Below, piece by piece: positions 8,995-17,984 of a DNA stretch of 64,000 bases. This stretch comes from Companilactobacillus kedongensis (GTDB lineage Bacteria; Bacillota; Bacilli; Lactobacillales; Lactobacillaceae): contig NZ_RHOR01000007.1 in assembly GCF_003946625.1 (NCBI RefSeq), positions 49,032-113,031 of the forward strand, in the 5' to 3' direction. The notes beneath the pieces were generated by a model that saw only the letters and a program-made list of their open reading frames with translations, was not told the origin of the DNA and ran no database searches. The translations under genes and the position numbers were made by a program. Numbering within the stretch: position 1 is the stretch's first letter; each line of letters opens with the position of its first letter.

Positions 8995-9882
8995 TTACTT
9001 TAAATATGTAACAAACCAATTTACAACTTGTTGGATAACTTCATCTTGATGCCATTCAATTGTTCCATGACCTGCATTTCTGATCATAATAAGTTCTGTT
9101 TCGACATCATAGTCCTTTAAAGCTTCATACATCTTTTTACTTTGAGAGGGGGAAACTAAAGTATCTTGATCTCCAGCCATCAACAATATGGGTGGCAATC
9201 CTTTTTTAACATGATAAAGTGGACTGGCAATTTGTGCTTTTTCAATATTTTTTTGAACTGGTTGATGTGGGGTAACGCTAATGTTCAAGCCATTCAATAA
9301 AACAGCTTCTGGTGAAGCTGGTGATTTATGACTATTCTGAATAGCCTCACTAAAATCAGAGCCAACTGTCAATAAATCGCTCAATCCATATAGTGAAACT
9401 ACCGCCTGAACTGATTCAGAAACATCCAAATTATCACCTTGACTAAACTTTTTATCATCTGCCACACCGATCATTTGGGCTAAATATCCACCGGCTGAAT
9501 CTCCTAAAACACCTATTTTATCAGGATCAATATTGAATTCATCGCTGTGCACTCGCAAATAACGCACCGCCGCTTTTCCATCAACTATTGGATCAGGAAA
9601 AACACTTGGAATAACTCTGTATTGAGCCGCAGCTACTACAAAACCTGCCCGAGCCAATGCATAACGAAAATCAATAAATTTATGATAGTCTGCCTTAGTA
9701 AATCCACCACCAGGAAAATATAATACTGCTGGATGTGGACGATCATCTCTTGGTACTAATAGGCTCATCTTTAACTCATTTATAACATGCGAATCATTAG
9801 TATTACCAAAATTCTGTTCATAAACAACATCACGAAATTCATCGATTATCTCTTGTTTAACTGGTACTTGAATACTTTTCAT
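8995..9882 (-). CDS. Alpha/beta hydrolase, esterase of the BD-FAE/HSL type
   Basis: The start is the ATG at 9882 after AGGCGA; a TTG precedes it in frame. 295 residues. The oxyanion motif FPGGGF (56-61) replaces the classical HGGG. The nucleophile elbow is GDSAGG (Ser129), the acid is in LLMAGDQDTL and the histidine in NAGHG. This layout suits carboxylesterases or acetyl-esterases acting on small esters in the cytoplasm. It lies 8 bp after the glycerophosphodiester phosphodiesterase gene, so the two are co-transcribed and might act together on deacylated or acylated glycerol compounds, which is inference. Confidence 0.87.
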   Translation of the reverse strand: MKSIQVPVKQEIIDEFRDVVYEQNFGNTNDSHVINELKMSLLVPRDDRPHPAVLYFPGGGFTKADYHKFIDFRYALARAGFVVAAAQYRVIPSVFPDPIVDGKAAVRYLRVHSDEFNIDPDKIGVLGDSAGGYLAQMIGVADDKKFSQGDNLDVSESVQAVVSLYGLSDLLTVGSDFSEAIQNSHKSPASPEAVLLNGLNISVTPHQPVQKNIEKAQIASPLYHVKKGLPPILLMAGDQDTLVSPSQSKKMYEALKDYDVETELIMIRNAGHGTIEWHQDEVIQQVVNWFVTYLK

Positions 9883-9890
9883 CAAATCGC

Positions 9891-10637
9891 CTAGCTTTCA
9901 ACTAAAAATTCCATTCTATCAGCAATATTAGTAAAAACGCCATCGACGCCATATGAGAATAGTTCTCTAGCACGGCTAATGCTGTCAACAGTCCAAACAT
10001 TGATCTGATAGCCATAATCTTGCATTTTTTTAATTTTTTCTTTAGTTAATCCATTGGAATCTGGATGGATTATTTTAGCATGACATGCTTGCATCGTTAA
10101 ATTCCAATCTTCCTTTAAACCGTCTTCATCAAATAAAACTGCATATTTAAGATTTGGTTTAAGTTGGTACATTTTTTCTAGCATGATTGGATTAAAACTG
10201 GAAATTATCAAGTCAACATTTTCATCTAATCTATCTAATGCTTCGGAAAATTGTTTAACTAAGCTGTCTGCTAAATGATTGGCGTCATCCCCAACAACAC
10301 CTTTTAACTCAATATTAGCATTCAACTTATGAATATTTAAAAAATCGATCAATTGATTCAGCGTTGGAATCTTTTCACCACGATATTTTTCAGCGAACCA
10401 ATATCCTGCATCGGCTGCCTTAACATCGCTACTGTCCAAAGTTTCAATTGATCCAGTTCGATTAGTCGTTCGGTTCAACTTATCATCATGAATAATAAAA
10501 ACTTTTTCATCCTTAGTTATGCTTAAATCTGTTTCTAACCAATTGATCCCGTAACTTATGACTTCGTTAAATGAAGCCATAGTATTCTCAGGCGCTAGCG
10601 TCGGGATCCCTCTATGAGCAAATATTTTTTTTGTCAT
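9891..10637 (-). CDS. Glycerophosphodiester phosphodiesterase
   Basis: 248 residues without a signal peptide. GDPD TIM-barrel motifs are in place: HRG (8-10), PENT (16-19, Glu17), ETD (35-37) and HDDKLNRTT (50-58), which hold the metal and general acid/base residues. The enzyme splits glycerophosphodiesters into glycerol-3-phosphate and an alcohol, feeding lipid turnover. Being cytosolic, it is UgpQ-like rather than GlpQ-like. First gene of a two-gene operon; ribosome site GGAGG lies before the ATG. Confidence 0.92.
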   Translation of the reverse strand: MTKKIFAHRGIPTLAPENTMASFNEVISYGINWLETDLSITKDEKVFIIHDDKLNRTTNRTGSIETLDSSDVKAADAGYWFAEKYRGEKIPTLNQLIDFLNIHKLNANIELKGVVGDDANHLADSLVKQFSEALDRLDENVDLIISSFNPIMLEKMYQLKPNLKYAVLFDEDGLKEDWNLTMQACHAKIIHPDSNGLTKEKIKKMQDYGYQINVWTVDSISRARELFSYGVDGVFTNIADRMEFLVES

Positions 10638-10724
10638 AATAATCCTCCATGCAGTTATTATAGGCTATTTTGTCCGTTAATGCGGATCGTTTATTCTGGA
10701 TATAAATTATTTGGTGAAGGTTTT

Positions 10725-10893
10725 GCCGCCTACGGTTGAGATGAAATTGCCTGCTGTTGGACCGACTTCAGCCAAGGTCTGAAGTCTCGATTTGAAGCTT
10801 TGCTTACACAAATCTTCAAATACGTCCATTCCGTAAGACGTCTACGACGTCCAACGGAATTACAACTGCTGGCAATTCATCTCGACCTTCGGC
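10725..10893 (+). repeat. Dispersed palindromic element copy 3 (orientation A)
   Basis: Starts GCCGCCTACGG and ends CCTTCGGC. The outer stem TTGAGATGAAATTGCC pairs with GGCAATTCATCTCGA. Core TCAGCCAAGGTCTGA and GAAGCTTTGCTT are present, with an extra GACGTCTACGACGTC side hairpin. It sits upstream of gdpd rather than behind a plus-strand gene, but forms a pair with copy 4. Confidence 0.85.
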
Positions 10894-10945
10894 TAATTAT
10901 AATTCAAGCATTACAAATAAAAATATTGTAATAATTCTTAGTCCA

Positions 10946-10993
10946 ATAAAAAATCCCACCATATACACATTTAAGATTATATACAGTGGAATC
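10946..10993 (-). terminator. Terminator serving nagA, between elements 3 and 4
   Basis: On the minus strand an imperfect ATTCCACTGTATATA...TGTATATGGTGGGAT stem is followed by six T residues. Confidence 0.7.
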
Positions 10994-11020
10994 TATATTT
11001 TAATTTACTATTAATATGAG

Positions 11021-11193
11021 TCGGAGATTTCAAGTAATGGAGCCAGTTGTGCAAGTGGCGTTAGAACAGTGGTTTTCTGTTCTTACACCACCGACGAATC
11101 GGAGATTTGCGTTAGCAAAGCTCAAATTCGAGACCCAAGACCAAGGCTTGGGTCGGTCGCATAACAGGTGGAATTACTTGAAATCGGAGACGG
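11021..11193 (-). repeat. Dispersed palindromic element copy 4 (orientation B)
   Basis: Outer stem GATTTCAAGTAATGG pairs with AATTACTTGAAATC. Core GAGATTTGCGTTAGCAAAGC is present, with the GTTAGAAC...GTTCTTAC side hairpin and an AGACCCAAGACCAAGG segment. It begins 16 bp beyond the nagA stop. Confidence 0.85.
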
Positions 11194-11208
11194 AAAAACA
11201 ACAAACAA

Positions 11209-12366
11209 TTATGCTTGATATCTTGATTCCCCGTCCAAATATGTTTCAGATAAACTCATGTCATCATCTAAGATGATAAAGTCAGCATCATGTCCAGGTG
11301 TGATTGAACCACACTTGTCAGCAATCTTAGAACTCTTAGCAGGAACATAACTACCCATTGTTACGGCTTCTTCGTCTGTGGCAATATTCCAGTCAACAAC
11401 ATTCTTGATAGCATCTTTAAGAAGTAGAATACTTCCGGCTAGGTTATGTGGTGCTTCTTGTAATCTAACTTGACCATCGGCAACTGTAACAGGTAATTCA
11501 CCTAATACATATTCACCATCTGGCATTAGTCCGGCACTCATACAGTCAGTAATAAGTGCAATGTGTTCTGGAGTTTTCTTGTCGATAAGGATTCTGGCTG
11601 CATATGGTTGAACGTGATGTCCATCGCAGATAAGCTCATCATCAACAAAATTCATTGACATAGCAGCTCCGACCATTCCTGGTTGACGGTGATTCAAACC
11701 ACTCATACCGTTATATGCATGTGTAAATCCTGAAGCACCAGCTTCGACACAAGCTTTAGCTTGTTCAAAGGTTGCTGATGAGTGACCTAAAGTAACGGCA
11801 ACATCATCAGAAGCAACAGCAGCTGTAAATTCTACTGAACCTTTTCTTTCAGGAGCAATTGAGATCTTCTTGATCATACCGTGAGCAGCTTCTTGCCATT
11901 CTTTGAATTCTTCAACATCTGGATCTCTAAAGTACTTAGGATTTTGTGCACCCTTATGTTCTTCAGTGTAGAAAGGTCCTTCAAAATGGATACCGCGAAC
12001 TTTAGCACCAGTTGCTTTTTGATAGTTTTCACCGATCATGCGGCAAGTTTCCATTAATTGTTCATGAGAAGCTGTCAATGTTGTTGGCAACCATGATGTA
12101 ACACCAGCCTTTAATAGGCCTTCTGACATTTCGTTGATCTTTGTCCAGTCGTTGTCCATAACATCATTTCCAACAAGTCCATGGATATGTGTATCAACAA
12201 GTCCTGGGGCAACCATCTTATCAGAATAGTCAACGATCTTACCTTCTGGCTTATTGTCCTCTGTGTAGAAACCACCGAATTTACCGTCATCAGTAATTTC
12301 TAGGTAGCCACCATTTTCAGTCGTATTCTTCAAAAAGAATTTTTTAGCATGAATGTAATATGTCAT
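11209..12366 (-). CDS. nagA: N-acetylglucosamine-6-phosphate deacetylase
   Basis: 385 residues, the normal family length. Amidohydrolase features: VDTHIHGLVGNDVMD near residue 57, the metal-site glutamate in HFEGPFYTEEHKGA, histidines in LGHSSATFEQA and FTHAYNGMSG, and the catalytic Asp in LITDCMSAGLMPDG. It converts GlcNAc-6-P to glucosamine-6-P for amino-sugar catabolism and wall recycling. It appears monocistronic, with GGAGG before its ATG; no nagB is adjacent. Confidence 0.95.
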   Translation of the reverse strand: MTYYIHAKKFFLKNTTENGGYLEITDDGKFGGFYTEDNKPEGKIVDYSDKMVAPGLVDTHIHGLVGNDVMDNDWTKINEMSEGLLKAGVTSWLPTTLTASHEQLMETCRMIGENYQKATGAKVRGIHFEGPFYTEEHKGAQNPKYFRDPDVEEFKEWQEAAHGMIKKISIAPERKGSVEFTAAVASDDVAVTLGHSSATFEQAKACVEAGASGFTHAYNGMSGLNHRQPGMVGAAMSMNFVDDELICDGHHVQPYAARILIDKKTPEHIALITDCMSAGLMPDGEYVLGELPVTVADGQVRLQEAPHNLAGSILLLKDAIKNVVDWNIATDEEAVTMGSYVPAKSSKIADKCGSITPGHDADFIILDDDMSLSETYLDGESRYQA

Positions 12367-12492
12367 TATTCAGTCTCCTCCAAGTTATAATTCCATTATA
12401 GCAATTATTAATGGTCTATACCAGATTGATTTAGGAATTTTTACGTGCAATTTCATTCTCACGCTATCCATCAATAATGTAAATTGAAAAAA

Positions 12493-12525
12493 TAAAAAAT
12501 CGTACCGAATTTTCATCGATACGAC
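12493..12525 (-). terminator. Terminator of ddl
   Basis: Minus-strand stem AGTCGTATCG...CGGTACGAT is followed by six T residues, about 14 bp after the ddl stop. Confidence 0.75.
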
Positions 12526-12538
12526 TCAAGTTTAATTA

Positions 12539-13591
12539 TTATTTTCCATCTTCATAAAGGCGGATCTTACTCTTAATGATCTTTTCGCAAAGGTCTGGGT
12601 ATGAAATACCAACAGCCTCTGCTTCCCTTGGCATTAATGAACGGGGTGTCATGCCAGGTAATGTGTTAGCTTCCATGACATATAATTCACTGTCACGTAA
12701 TAAGAAGTCAACACGTCCATAATTACTCATAGCCAAAGCATCAAAAGTTTCTTTAGTCATTTCTTGCATGCGTTTGTGAGTTTCATCATCCAATTCAGGA
12801 GGAGTGATAAAGTGAGTTACACTATTATCTTGGAATTTGTGATCAAAATCATACCAACCTGTATCAACAGTAATTTCAACGGCTGGTAAAACAAGTCCAT
12901 CAACGATAGCGACTGAAAATTCTCTACCTTTGATATATTCTTCGATCAAAGCTTCTGTATCAAATTGCAAAGCATCTTCAATAGATGACTTCAATTCTGA
13001 AGCATCACGAATGATATGTGTACCAACACTTGAACCACCATTAGAAGGTTTAACTACCATTGGGAATCCAAAAGGAATCTCATCTTCTGTAATGTCGGCT
13101 GTTTGTGTCGTTGTATAGTCAGCTGTTTGAATATGATTTTGAACAAAAACTTCTTTAGAGAACTTCTTATCCATAGCGATACCTGAAGCTAAACTGCCAC
13201 TTCCTGTATAACGAATATCAAAAACATCGAACATAGCTTGCATTTTACCATTTTCGCCATCTTCACCGTGAAGTCCCATGTAGACAATATCGGCATGTTG
13301 ACAAATTTTCAAAACATTTTTCCCAAGTAATCCTTTAGTACCATCTGTACGTAAAGCTTCGATTTTTTCATTGGTTAAAACTTCATCGTCAATGATCATT
13401 TTTGATTCATCTTCTGGTTCAGTAATGAATAGATCGTCGATCTTATCTTCATCAACATCTTCACCTAAAAATGAATCAACATAAGCTACCTTGTAGCCTT
13501 TACTTCTCAACGCATTTGTAATTTTAGCACCTGATGAAAGAGAAACGTTTCTCTCGGTACTTTTACCACCTGAAAGGACAACAATTTTCAT
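12539..13591 (-). CDS. ddl: D-alanine--D-alanine (or D-lactate) ligase
   Basis: 350 residues with the ATP-grasp fold. VLSGGKSTERNVSLSSG at the N-terminus, LHGEDGENG near residue 109, VVKPSNGGSSVGT near 177 and VMEANTLPGMTPRSL near 310 are characteristic. It joins D-Ala to D-Ala or D-lactate in the cytoplasm for peptidoglycan precursors. Many lactobacilli carry Phe instead of Tyr at the specificity position and make D-Ala-D-Lac; I cannot assign that residue safely here. Monocistronic, divergent from the secreted protein gene. Confidence 0.95.
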   Translation of the reverse strand: MKIVVLSGGKSTERNVSLSSGAKITNALRSKGYKVAYVDSFLGEDVDEDKIDDLFITEPEDESKMIIDDEVLTNEKIEALRTDGTKGLLGKNVLKICQHADIVYMGLHGEDGENGKMQAMFDVFDIRYTGSGSLASGIAMDKKFSKEVFVQNHIQTADYTTTQTADITEDEIPFGFPMVVKPSNGGSSVGTHIIRDASELKSSIEDALQFDTEALIEEYIKGREFSVAIVDGLVLPAVEITVDTGWYDFDHKFQDNSVTHFITPPELDDETHKRMQEMTKETFDALAMSNYGRVDFLLRDSELYVMEANTLPGMTPRSLMPREAEAVGISYPDLCEKIIKSKIRLYEDGK

Positions 13592-13771
13592 TGTTCGTTC
13601 ACCTATTCTTTCTTTATTTTAAATTCCATTTAAGCGATTTCCTAGAACCTATAGAATACCACAAAACGGTTTTAGTGACTATTTTCAAACTCCACCACGG
13701 TAAAAATTCTTACTAAGTTCTCGTATTTTTCACATATTTTTGGTTTAATGTGGAGTAAGGAGGATTTAGCC

Positions 13772-14716
13772 TTGAAAAAGTTAAATATTGTTTTACTTAG
13801 TTTAGTATCTTTAATCACACTGGGAATTTTCAGTGCCCAAAGTGTAAAAGCTGATAGTTTAGACGACCAGCCTGTTATGACCTTAGGAACGTCGCTGACT
13901 GACAGCCAAAAGCAAGGTACAATAGATGCTTTGTCTTCTCAAATCAACAACAGTAATTATAAGACAATTACTGTTACTGGTGACACTTTAGTTAAATATT
14001 TGAATCCCAGCGGAAGTTCTTTTACAAGTAGTTCTGGTGTCTGGTCATCAGCCTTGATCGAAAAAACTTCATCAGGTTCAGGTATCAACGTTAAAATCGT
14101 CGATTACAACGGAAGCAATAACATCACAACAATTACCGCTGACCAATACAGAAATGCGGCCATTACTGCCGGTATCAGTGATGCAAATATCTACGTTACT
14201 TCGGCAACAAGGATCGATGGTTCTGGTGCTTTAGCCGGTATCTATGCCGCCTACGCCAGTTCAGGTGATTCATTGAACCAAAGTCAAGTTAACGCCGCTC
14301 AAAACGAAATGGGTGTTTTAAGTGATATTACTGACGCCAATAAAGGTACAGATGGATATACTGACAAACAATTAAACAATGCTATTGCCGGTATGAAGTC
14401 CGATATGGCTCAAAAAGGTTCAAACGTTACCGTTAATCAAATCACAACGATCGTTAATAATAATCTTCAACAAAATAACCTTCAAAATATCATCACTGAT
14501 AACCAGAAACAAGAAATCATCAACTTAATGGTTAAGATCAAAGATTCTGGTGCTTTGAAGAATTCAAACTTCAAGGAACAAGCCAATAAGTTAAGCAGTG
14601 ATATTACAAGTAAGGCCAAAAATATTTTCAACAATCTAAACACACAAGAAAATCGCAACTTCTTACAAAGAATCTGGGATAGTATCGTTTCATTCTTCCA
14701 AGGTTTGTTTAACTAA
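13772..14716 (+). CDS. Secreted DUF1002-like protein
   Basis: The TTG at 13772 is chosen because AAGGAGG lies just upstream; an ATG 24 bases earlier lacks a site. 314 residues. A signal peptide (KKLNIVLLSLVSLITLGIFS, cleaved near VKADS) precedes a domain with VMTLGTSLTDSQKQGTIDAL and a Gly/Ala-rich SGALAGIYAAYASSGD, as in DUF1002 proteins of lactobacilli. A coiled, Asn/Gln-rich region (about 190-290) and a terminal WDSIVSFFQGLFN amphipathic segment follow. No anchor motif, so it is probably released or loosely bound. Function unknown. Confidence 0.8.
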   Translation: MKKLNIVLLSLVSLITLGIFSAQSVKADSLDDQPVMTLGTSLTDSQKQGTIDALSSQINNSNYKTITVTGDTLVKYLNPSGSSFTSSSGVWSSALIEKTSSGSGINVKIVDYNGSNNITTITADQYRNAAITAGISDANIYVTSATRIDGSGALAGIYAAYASSGDSLNQSQVNAAQNEMGVLSDITDANKGTDGYTDKQLNNAIAGMKSDMAQKGSNVTVNQITTIVNNNLQQNNLQNIITDNQKQEIINLMVKIKDSGALKNSNFKEQANKLSSDITSKAKNIFNNLNTQENRNFLQRIWDSIVSFFQGLFN

Positions 14717-14735
14717 AATTGTTTGACTAGTTATT

Positions 14736-14902
14736 CCGCCTACGGGTGCGAGAAAGTTTGCCTGCGGTTCGACCGGTCCAAGCCATGATCTTGGATCTCG
14801 CTTTTAAGTTTTGCTTCGCAAATCTAAAAAGTCGTCGGTTGTGTAAGAAGGAAACCTTCTAACACAACTTTAACCGCTGGCAAATTTCTCGCCCCCTTCG
14901 GC
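14736..14902 (+). repeat. Dispersed palindromic element copy 5 (orientation A)
   Basis: Starts CCGCCTACGG and ends CCTTCGGC. Outer stem GTGCGAGAAAGTTTGCC pairs with GGCAAATTTCTCGC. The core AAGTTTTGCTTCGCAAATCT is slightly diverged. Located 20 bp after the secreted protein gene. Confidence 0.85.
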
Positions 14903-14948
14903 TAAATTTACATCTATATATAGTAAGTTGATATTCAAAATGAATTTT

Positions 14949-14992
14949 AAAAAGGCTATATTCCAAAATCAATGGAATATAGCTCTTTTTTA
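14949..14992. terminator. Bidirectional terminator between elements 5 and 6
   Basis: CTATATTCC...GGAATATAG stem with T-rich tracts on both strands, between convergent genes. Confidence 0.8.
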
Positions 14993-15029
14993 TAGAAAAC
15001 AATTTTATACATCACTTAAACATATCGAG

Positions 15030-15180
15030 CCAACGGCGATGAGTAATGGAACCAGTTGTGCAAGTGGAGTTTTACTCCACTGACGATTACAAGATTTGCG
15101 AAAGCAAAGCTTGTAATCGAGCCTTCAGCCAAGGTCTGAAGGTGGTCACACAACAGGTGGAATTACTCATCACCGTTGGC
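15030..15180 (-). repeat. Dispersed palindromic element copy 6 (orientation B)
   Basis: Outer stem CCAACGGCGATGAGTAATGG pairs with AATTACTCATCACCGTTGG. Core AAGATTTGCGAAAGCAAAGC and TTCAGCCAAGGTCTGAAGG are present. It ends 14 bp beyond the rnhA stop. Confidence 0.85.
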
Positions 15181-15193
15181 GACATAAAACAAG

Positions 15194-15868
15194 TTACATC
15201 CGATCCATAGTCTGATTCAACAATGCATCAACACGATTATTACCAACATTATTAGCATGACCTTTAGTCCACTCAAAAGTCTTGTCAGTCACAATAGGTA
15301 ATAATTTATCAAGTTCACGCCACAATTCAACATTTATCGGCGCTGTTCCGTCAGCTTTCTTAAATCCACGACGCTTCCAGCCATTCAGCCATCCTTTATT
15401 AATGGCATTAAGCACATATTGTGAATCCAAAACAAAAACTATTTTACAATCATTCAACGACAGCTTATTCAATCGTTTGATACTTTCGATCAATGCCATA
15501 ATTTCCATCCGATTATTTGTAGCTCCAAACTCACCGTCCGTACCTTCAAATGTTTCGCTATCAACACTGATATGATAAGCCCAAGCTGCTTTATCATCGG
15601 TTCTGACATGTCCTCCTTTAACGTTACCATGATTACGAGAACCGCCATCGGTGTACACAACAACTTCAAAATCTTCTATCTTAACTACTTTTTTGGGTGC
15701 AGATTTTTTAAACTCATCTTTGCCATTCATAAACTCTTTAGCTTCTGTTTCAGTTGGGAAACTTTTGTACCTAGCACCTGTAAAGCCGTCTACTTGTGCC
15801 TTACATTCAGCCCAAGTCCGATAGATACCAGTTTTCTTACCACGTCTTACTGCATAATATTTTTGCAC
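15194..15868 (-). CDS. rnhA: Ribonuclease HI with N-terminal hybrid-binding domain
   Basis: 224 residues. The N-terminal 45 residues (YYAVRRGKKTGIYRTW...) are the caulimovirus-VI/HBD module that binds RNA-DNA hybrids. The RNase H domain keeps its catalytic acids: Asp74 in YTDGGSRNHG, Glu122 in NNRMEIMAL, Asp148 in LDSQYV and Asp214 in RVDALLN. It removes RNA from hybrids during replication and R-loop clearance. Monocistronic; convergent with the secreted protein gene across elements 5 and 6. Confidence 0.95.
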   Translation of the reverse strand: MQKYYAVRRGKKTGIYRTWAECKAQVDGFTGARYKSFPTETEAKEFMNGKDEFKKSAPKKVVKIEDFEVVVYTDGGSRNHGNVKGGHVRTDDKAAWAYHISVDSETFEGTDGEFGATNNRMEIMALIESIKRLNKLSLNDCKIVFVLDSQYVLNAINKGWLNGWKRRGFKKADGTAPINVELWRELDKLLPIVTDKTFEWTKGHANNVGNNRVDALLNQTMDRM

Positions 15869-15937
15869 GTATCTTTCTCCATTTGGTTAATATTTATTCT
15901 GATTCATTATATAATACTAAGTTGTTGGGGTGAACAT

Positions 15938-16681
15938 ATGGAAAATAAGCAATGGCCGGTATTTTATATCCACGGCTTTCGCGGTGGGGATTATACTACG
16001 GAAAAAATGATCGATTCCGCACTTAAATTTAACAATAAAAAGCAATACTTAAAGGCCAATATTAACTGGCGAGGAAAAATAACCTATGAGGGAAATTGGA
16101 CTGACGATCTTCATCCGATCATTCAGGTTGTCTTCCAAAATAAATGGGTCGGCAGCAATCAAATTTCTTATTGGATGTCGAAGCTGTTATTTGACTTGCG
16201 TACAAAACATAACTTTGCCACTTATGACGCCATCGGTCATTCTCTAGGTGCGGTGGCACTGGTTCTTGTTAACTTAAAAGAAAAATCTCATCCCTACATT
16301 CCTAAACTTAAAAAATTAGTTTTAATTGCTGGTCCATTCAATGGCGTGATCGGATTGGGCGACCTACCAAACGTCAATCGTATTAAGGATAATGGTCGTC
16401 CGGCATTCATGAGTCCAACTTATTTTAGAATATTCTTGGGTCGTAATAGCATTTCCAAAGATTTAAAGGTTCTAAATATCTACGGTAACGTTGAGGATTT
16501 TTCTAATAGCGATAAATACATTTCCGTCACCTCTGTTAAATCGATCGAATATATTTTAGAACCACGCGTTAAAGAATATATCGACTATCCCGTCAACGGT
16601 TCAAATGCGGAACATTCGTTATTGCATGACGATTCTGGTATTCTAAAAATGGTGAACGGATTCATATATACCAAACTGTAA
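15938..16681 (+). CDS. Alpha/beta hydrolase of the DUF915 type
   Basis: The ATG at 15938 follows a TTGGGGTG site; longer upstream reading into the rnhA promoter is not supported. 247 residues. YIHGFRGG (10-17) and the nucleophile elbow GHSLGA (Ser102) mark a serine hydrolase of the DUF915 group common in lactobacilli. The classical signal peptide of many DUF915 proteins is absent, so this one is probably cytosolic. First of three tightly spaced genes (18 bp, then 7 bp gaps), so it is likely co-transcribed with the small protein and the metallopeptidase. Confidence 0.82.
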   Translation: MENKQWPVFYIHGFRGGDYTTEKMIDSALKFNNKKQYLKANINWRGKITYEGNWTDDLHPIIQVVFQNKWVGSNQISYWMSKLLFDLRTKHNFATYDAIGHSLGAVALVLVNLKEKSHPYIPKLKKLVLIAGPFNGVIGLGDLPNVNRIKDNGRPAFMSPTYFRIFLGRNSISKDLKVLNIYGNVEDFSNSDKYISVTSVKSIEYILEPRVKEYIDYPVNGSNAEHSLLHDDSGILKMVNGFIYTKL

Positions 16682-16699
16682 GGAAAAGAGTTCATTATT

Positions 16700-17140
16700 T
16701 TGATAAAACTAAAATCGTATCGACCATTTATTACTAAAAACTTTATTTGGGAATTTCCCACTCACTTTAAATTAAAAGAAGTCAGCGAATTTATCGATGA
16801 GGACATTCCTAAAACAACTGAATATATCAGTAATTCAGCCAAAGAGATCATGCGTAATAAAAGTGTTATCTGGTTTTTAAAAAATAAGAATACTGACCAA
16901 ATAGTGTCACTGATCAGCTTTACTTCAGTGAACTTGATCAAAAAGTCAGCAAAATTACAGATGATCATGAGAAATCTTCCTGATGATCAAAAAACAGAAA
17001 TTGCGGACCGATTATTCATCTTCGTTGATGAACAATTGGAGCTCAATTCTCTTAACTTTGATCAGCTAGACGAAAGTATTCTCAAAAAGTTCACATTAAA
17101 TGGGTATAATATGAATAAACCGGAATTAAAGAGGAGCTAA
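16700..17140 (+). CDS. Small protein, possibly GNAT-like
   Basis: 146 residues from a TTG preceded by AAGGAAAAGAG. The central stretch (SVIWFLKNKNTDQIVSLISF...) has the alternating strand pattern of a diverged acetyltransferase core, but no clear acetyl-CoA loop (Q/RxxGxG/A) is visible. It is sandwiched in an operon between the hydrolase and the membrane metallopeptidase. Function uncertain. Confidence 0.6.
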   Translation: MIKLKSYRPFITKNFIWEFPTHFKLKEVSEFIDEDIPKTTEYISNSAKEIMRNKSVIWFLKNKNTDQIVSLISFTSVNLIKKSAKLQMIMRNLPDDQKTEIADRLFIFVDEQLELNSLNFDQLDESILKKFTLNGYNMNKPELKRS

Positions 17141-17147
17141 TTAATTT

Positions 17148-17849
17148 ATGAGCGGATATGGATACGGATTGTTCGATCCTACCTTTATTCTTATCATTAT
17201 CGGTCTAGTAATCAGTTTATGGGCATCATGGTATGTTAAGCATAATTTTAACAAATACGACCAGTACCCTAGTCAACGTGGCGTTACAGCTGCTGAGGCT
17301 GCTAGATTTATTTTGGATAAAGCAGGATTGAGCAATATTCAAATTAAGCAAATTCAGGGAGAATTAACTGACAATTATAATCCAGGTAATAAAACTTTAA
17401 ATCTATCAGAGTCAACTTATGATTCTACTTCTGTCGCAGCGATAGGTGTTGCAGCGCACGAATGCGGACATGCAATTCAAGATCAAAAAAATTACATGCC
17501 AATGCGTGTACGCTCCGCTATCGTTCCAGCGGTCAATCTAGGTTCTAATGCTTCGATCCCTTTGATCATTTTGGGAATGGTCTTAGGAATGAACCACTTT
17601 CTGATAACGATTGGTATTTGGCTATTTGCTTTGGTTGTATTATTCCAAGTAGTTACATTACCGGTCGAATTTAATGCATCTAGAAGAGCTGTTGATATTT
17701 TAGGCTCTGGAGATCTCTTAACAAATGACGAAGTCCCAATGGTAAAACAAGTTCTATTTGCAGCAGCTTTAACTTATGTTGCGGCAGCAATTTCGACTGC
17801 TTTACAATTATTAAGATTAATTCTTATATTCGGAAACAATCGTGAATAA
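17148..17849 (+). CDS. Membrane zinc metallopeptidase, YugP-like
   Basis: 233 residues. One N-terminal helix (about 12-30), then AAHECGHAIQ with the HExxH zinc site at 104-108, and two to three hydrophobic segments in the second half (140-180, 205-228). FNASRRAVDIL supplies the probable third ligand region. This matches the Zn-dependent membrane protease family typified by B. subtilis YugP. Substrate unknown. Last gene of its operon; a terminator follows at once. Confidence 0.9.
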   Translation: MSGYGYGLFDPTFILIIIGLVISLWASWYVKHNFNKYDQYPSQRGVTAAEAARFILDKAGLSNIQIKQIQGELTDNYNPGNKTLNLSESTYDSTSVAAIGVAAHECGHAIQDQKNYMPMRVRSAIVPAVNLGSNASIPLIILGMVLGMNHFLITIGIWLFALVVLFQVVTLPVEFNASRRAVDILGSGDLLTNDEVPMVKQVLFAAALTYVAAAISTALQLLRLILIFGNNRE

Positions 17850-17852
17850 CAA

Positions 17853-17885
17853 ACCGATCTGGCCAGTTGGCTGGATCGTTTTTTA
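17853..17885 (+). terminator. Terminator after the metallopeptidase
   Basis: CGATC...GATCG hairpin with an inner CCAG/CTGG, followed by six T residues. Confidence 0.8.
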
Positions 17886-17984
17886 TTTAGAATCATTATT
17901 TCTTTCATAAAGTAACCTTCAAAGTTAGATTTTCCGCATAATTTGAAGTAAACTTTTTACTATGATTATGGAGGGGATTAAATA

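Noticed and set aside
8009..11276. Short ORFs (60-90 codons) within the repeats at 8009-8230, 8355-8585 and 11016-11276
   Set aside because: They lie in palindromic element copies, have no ribosome site and their translations are not shared between copies.
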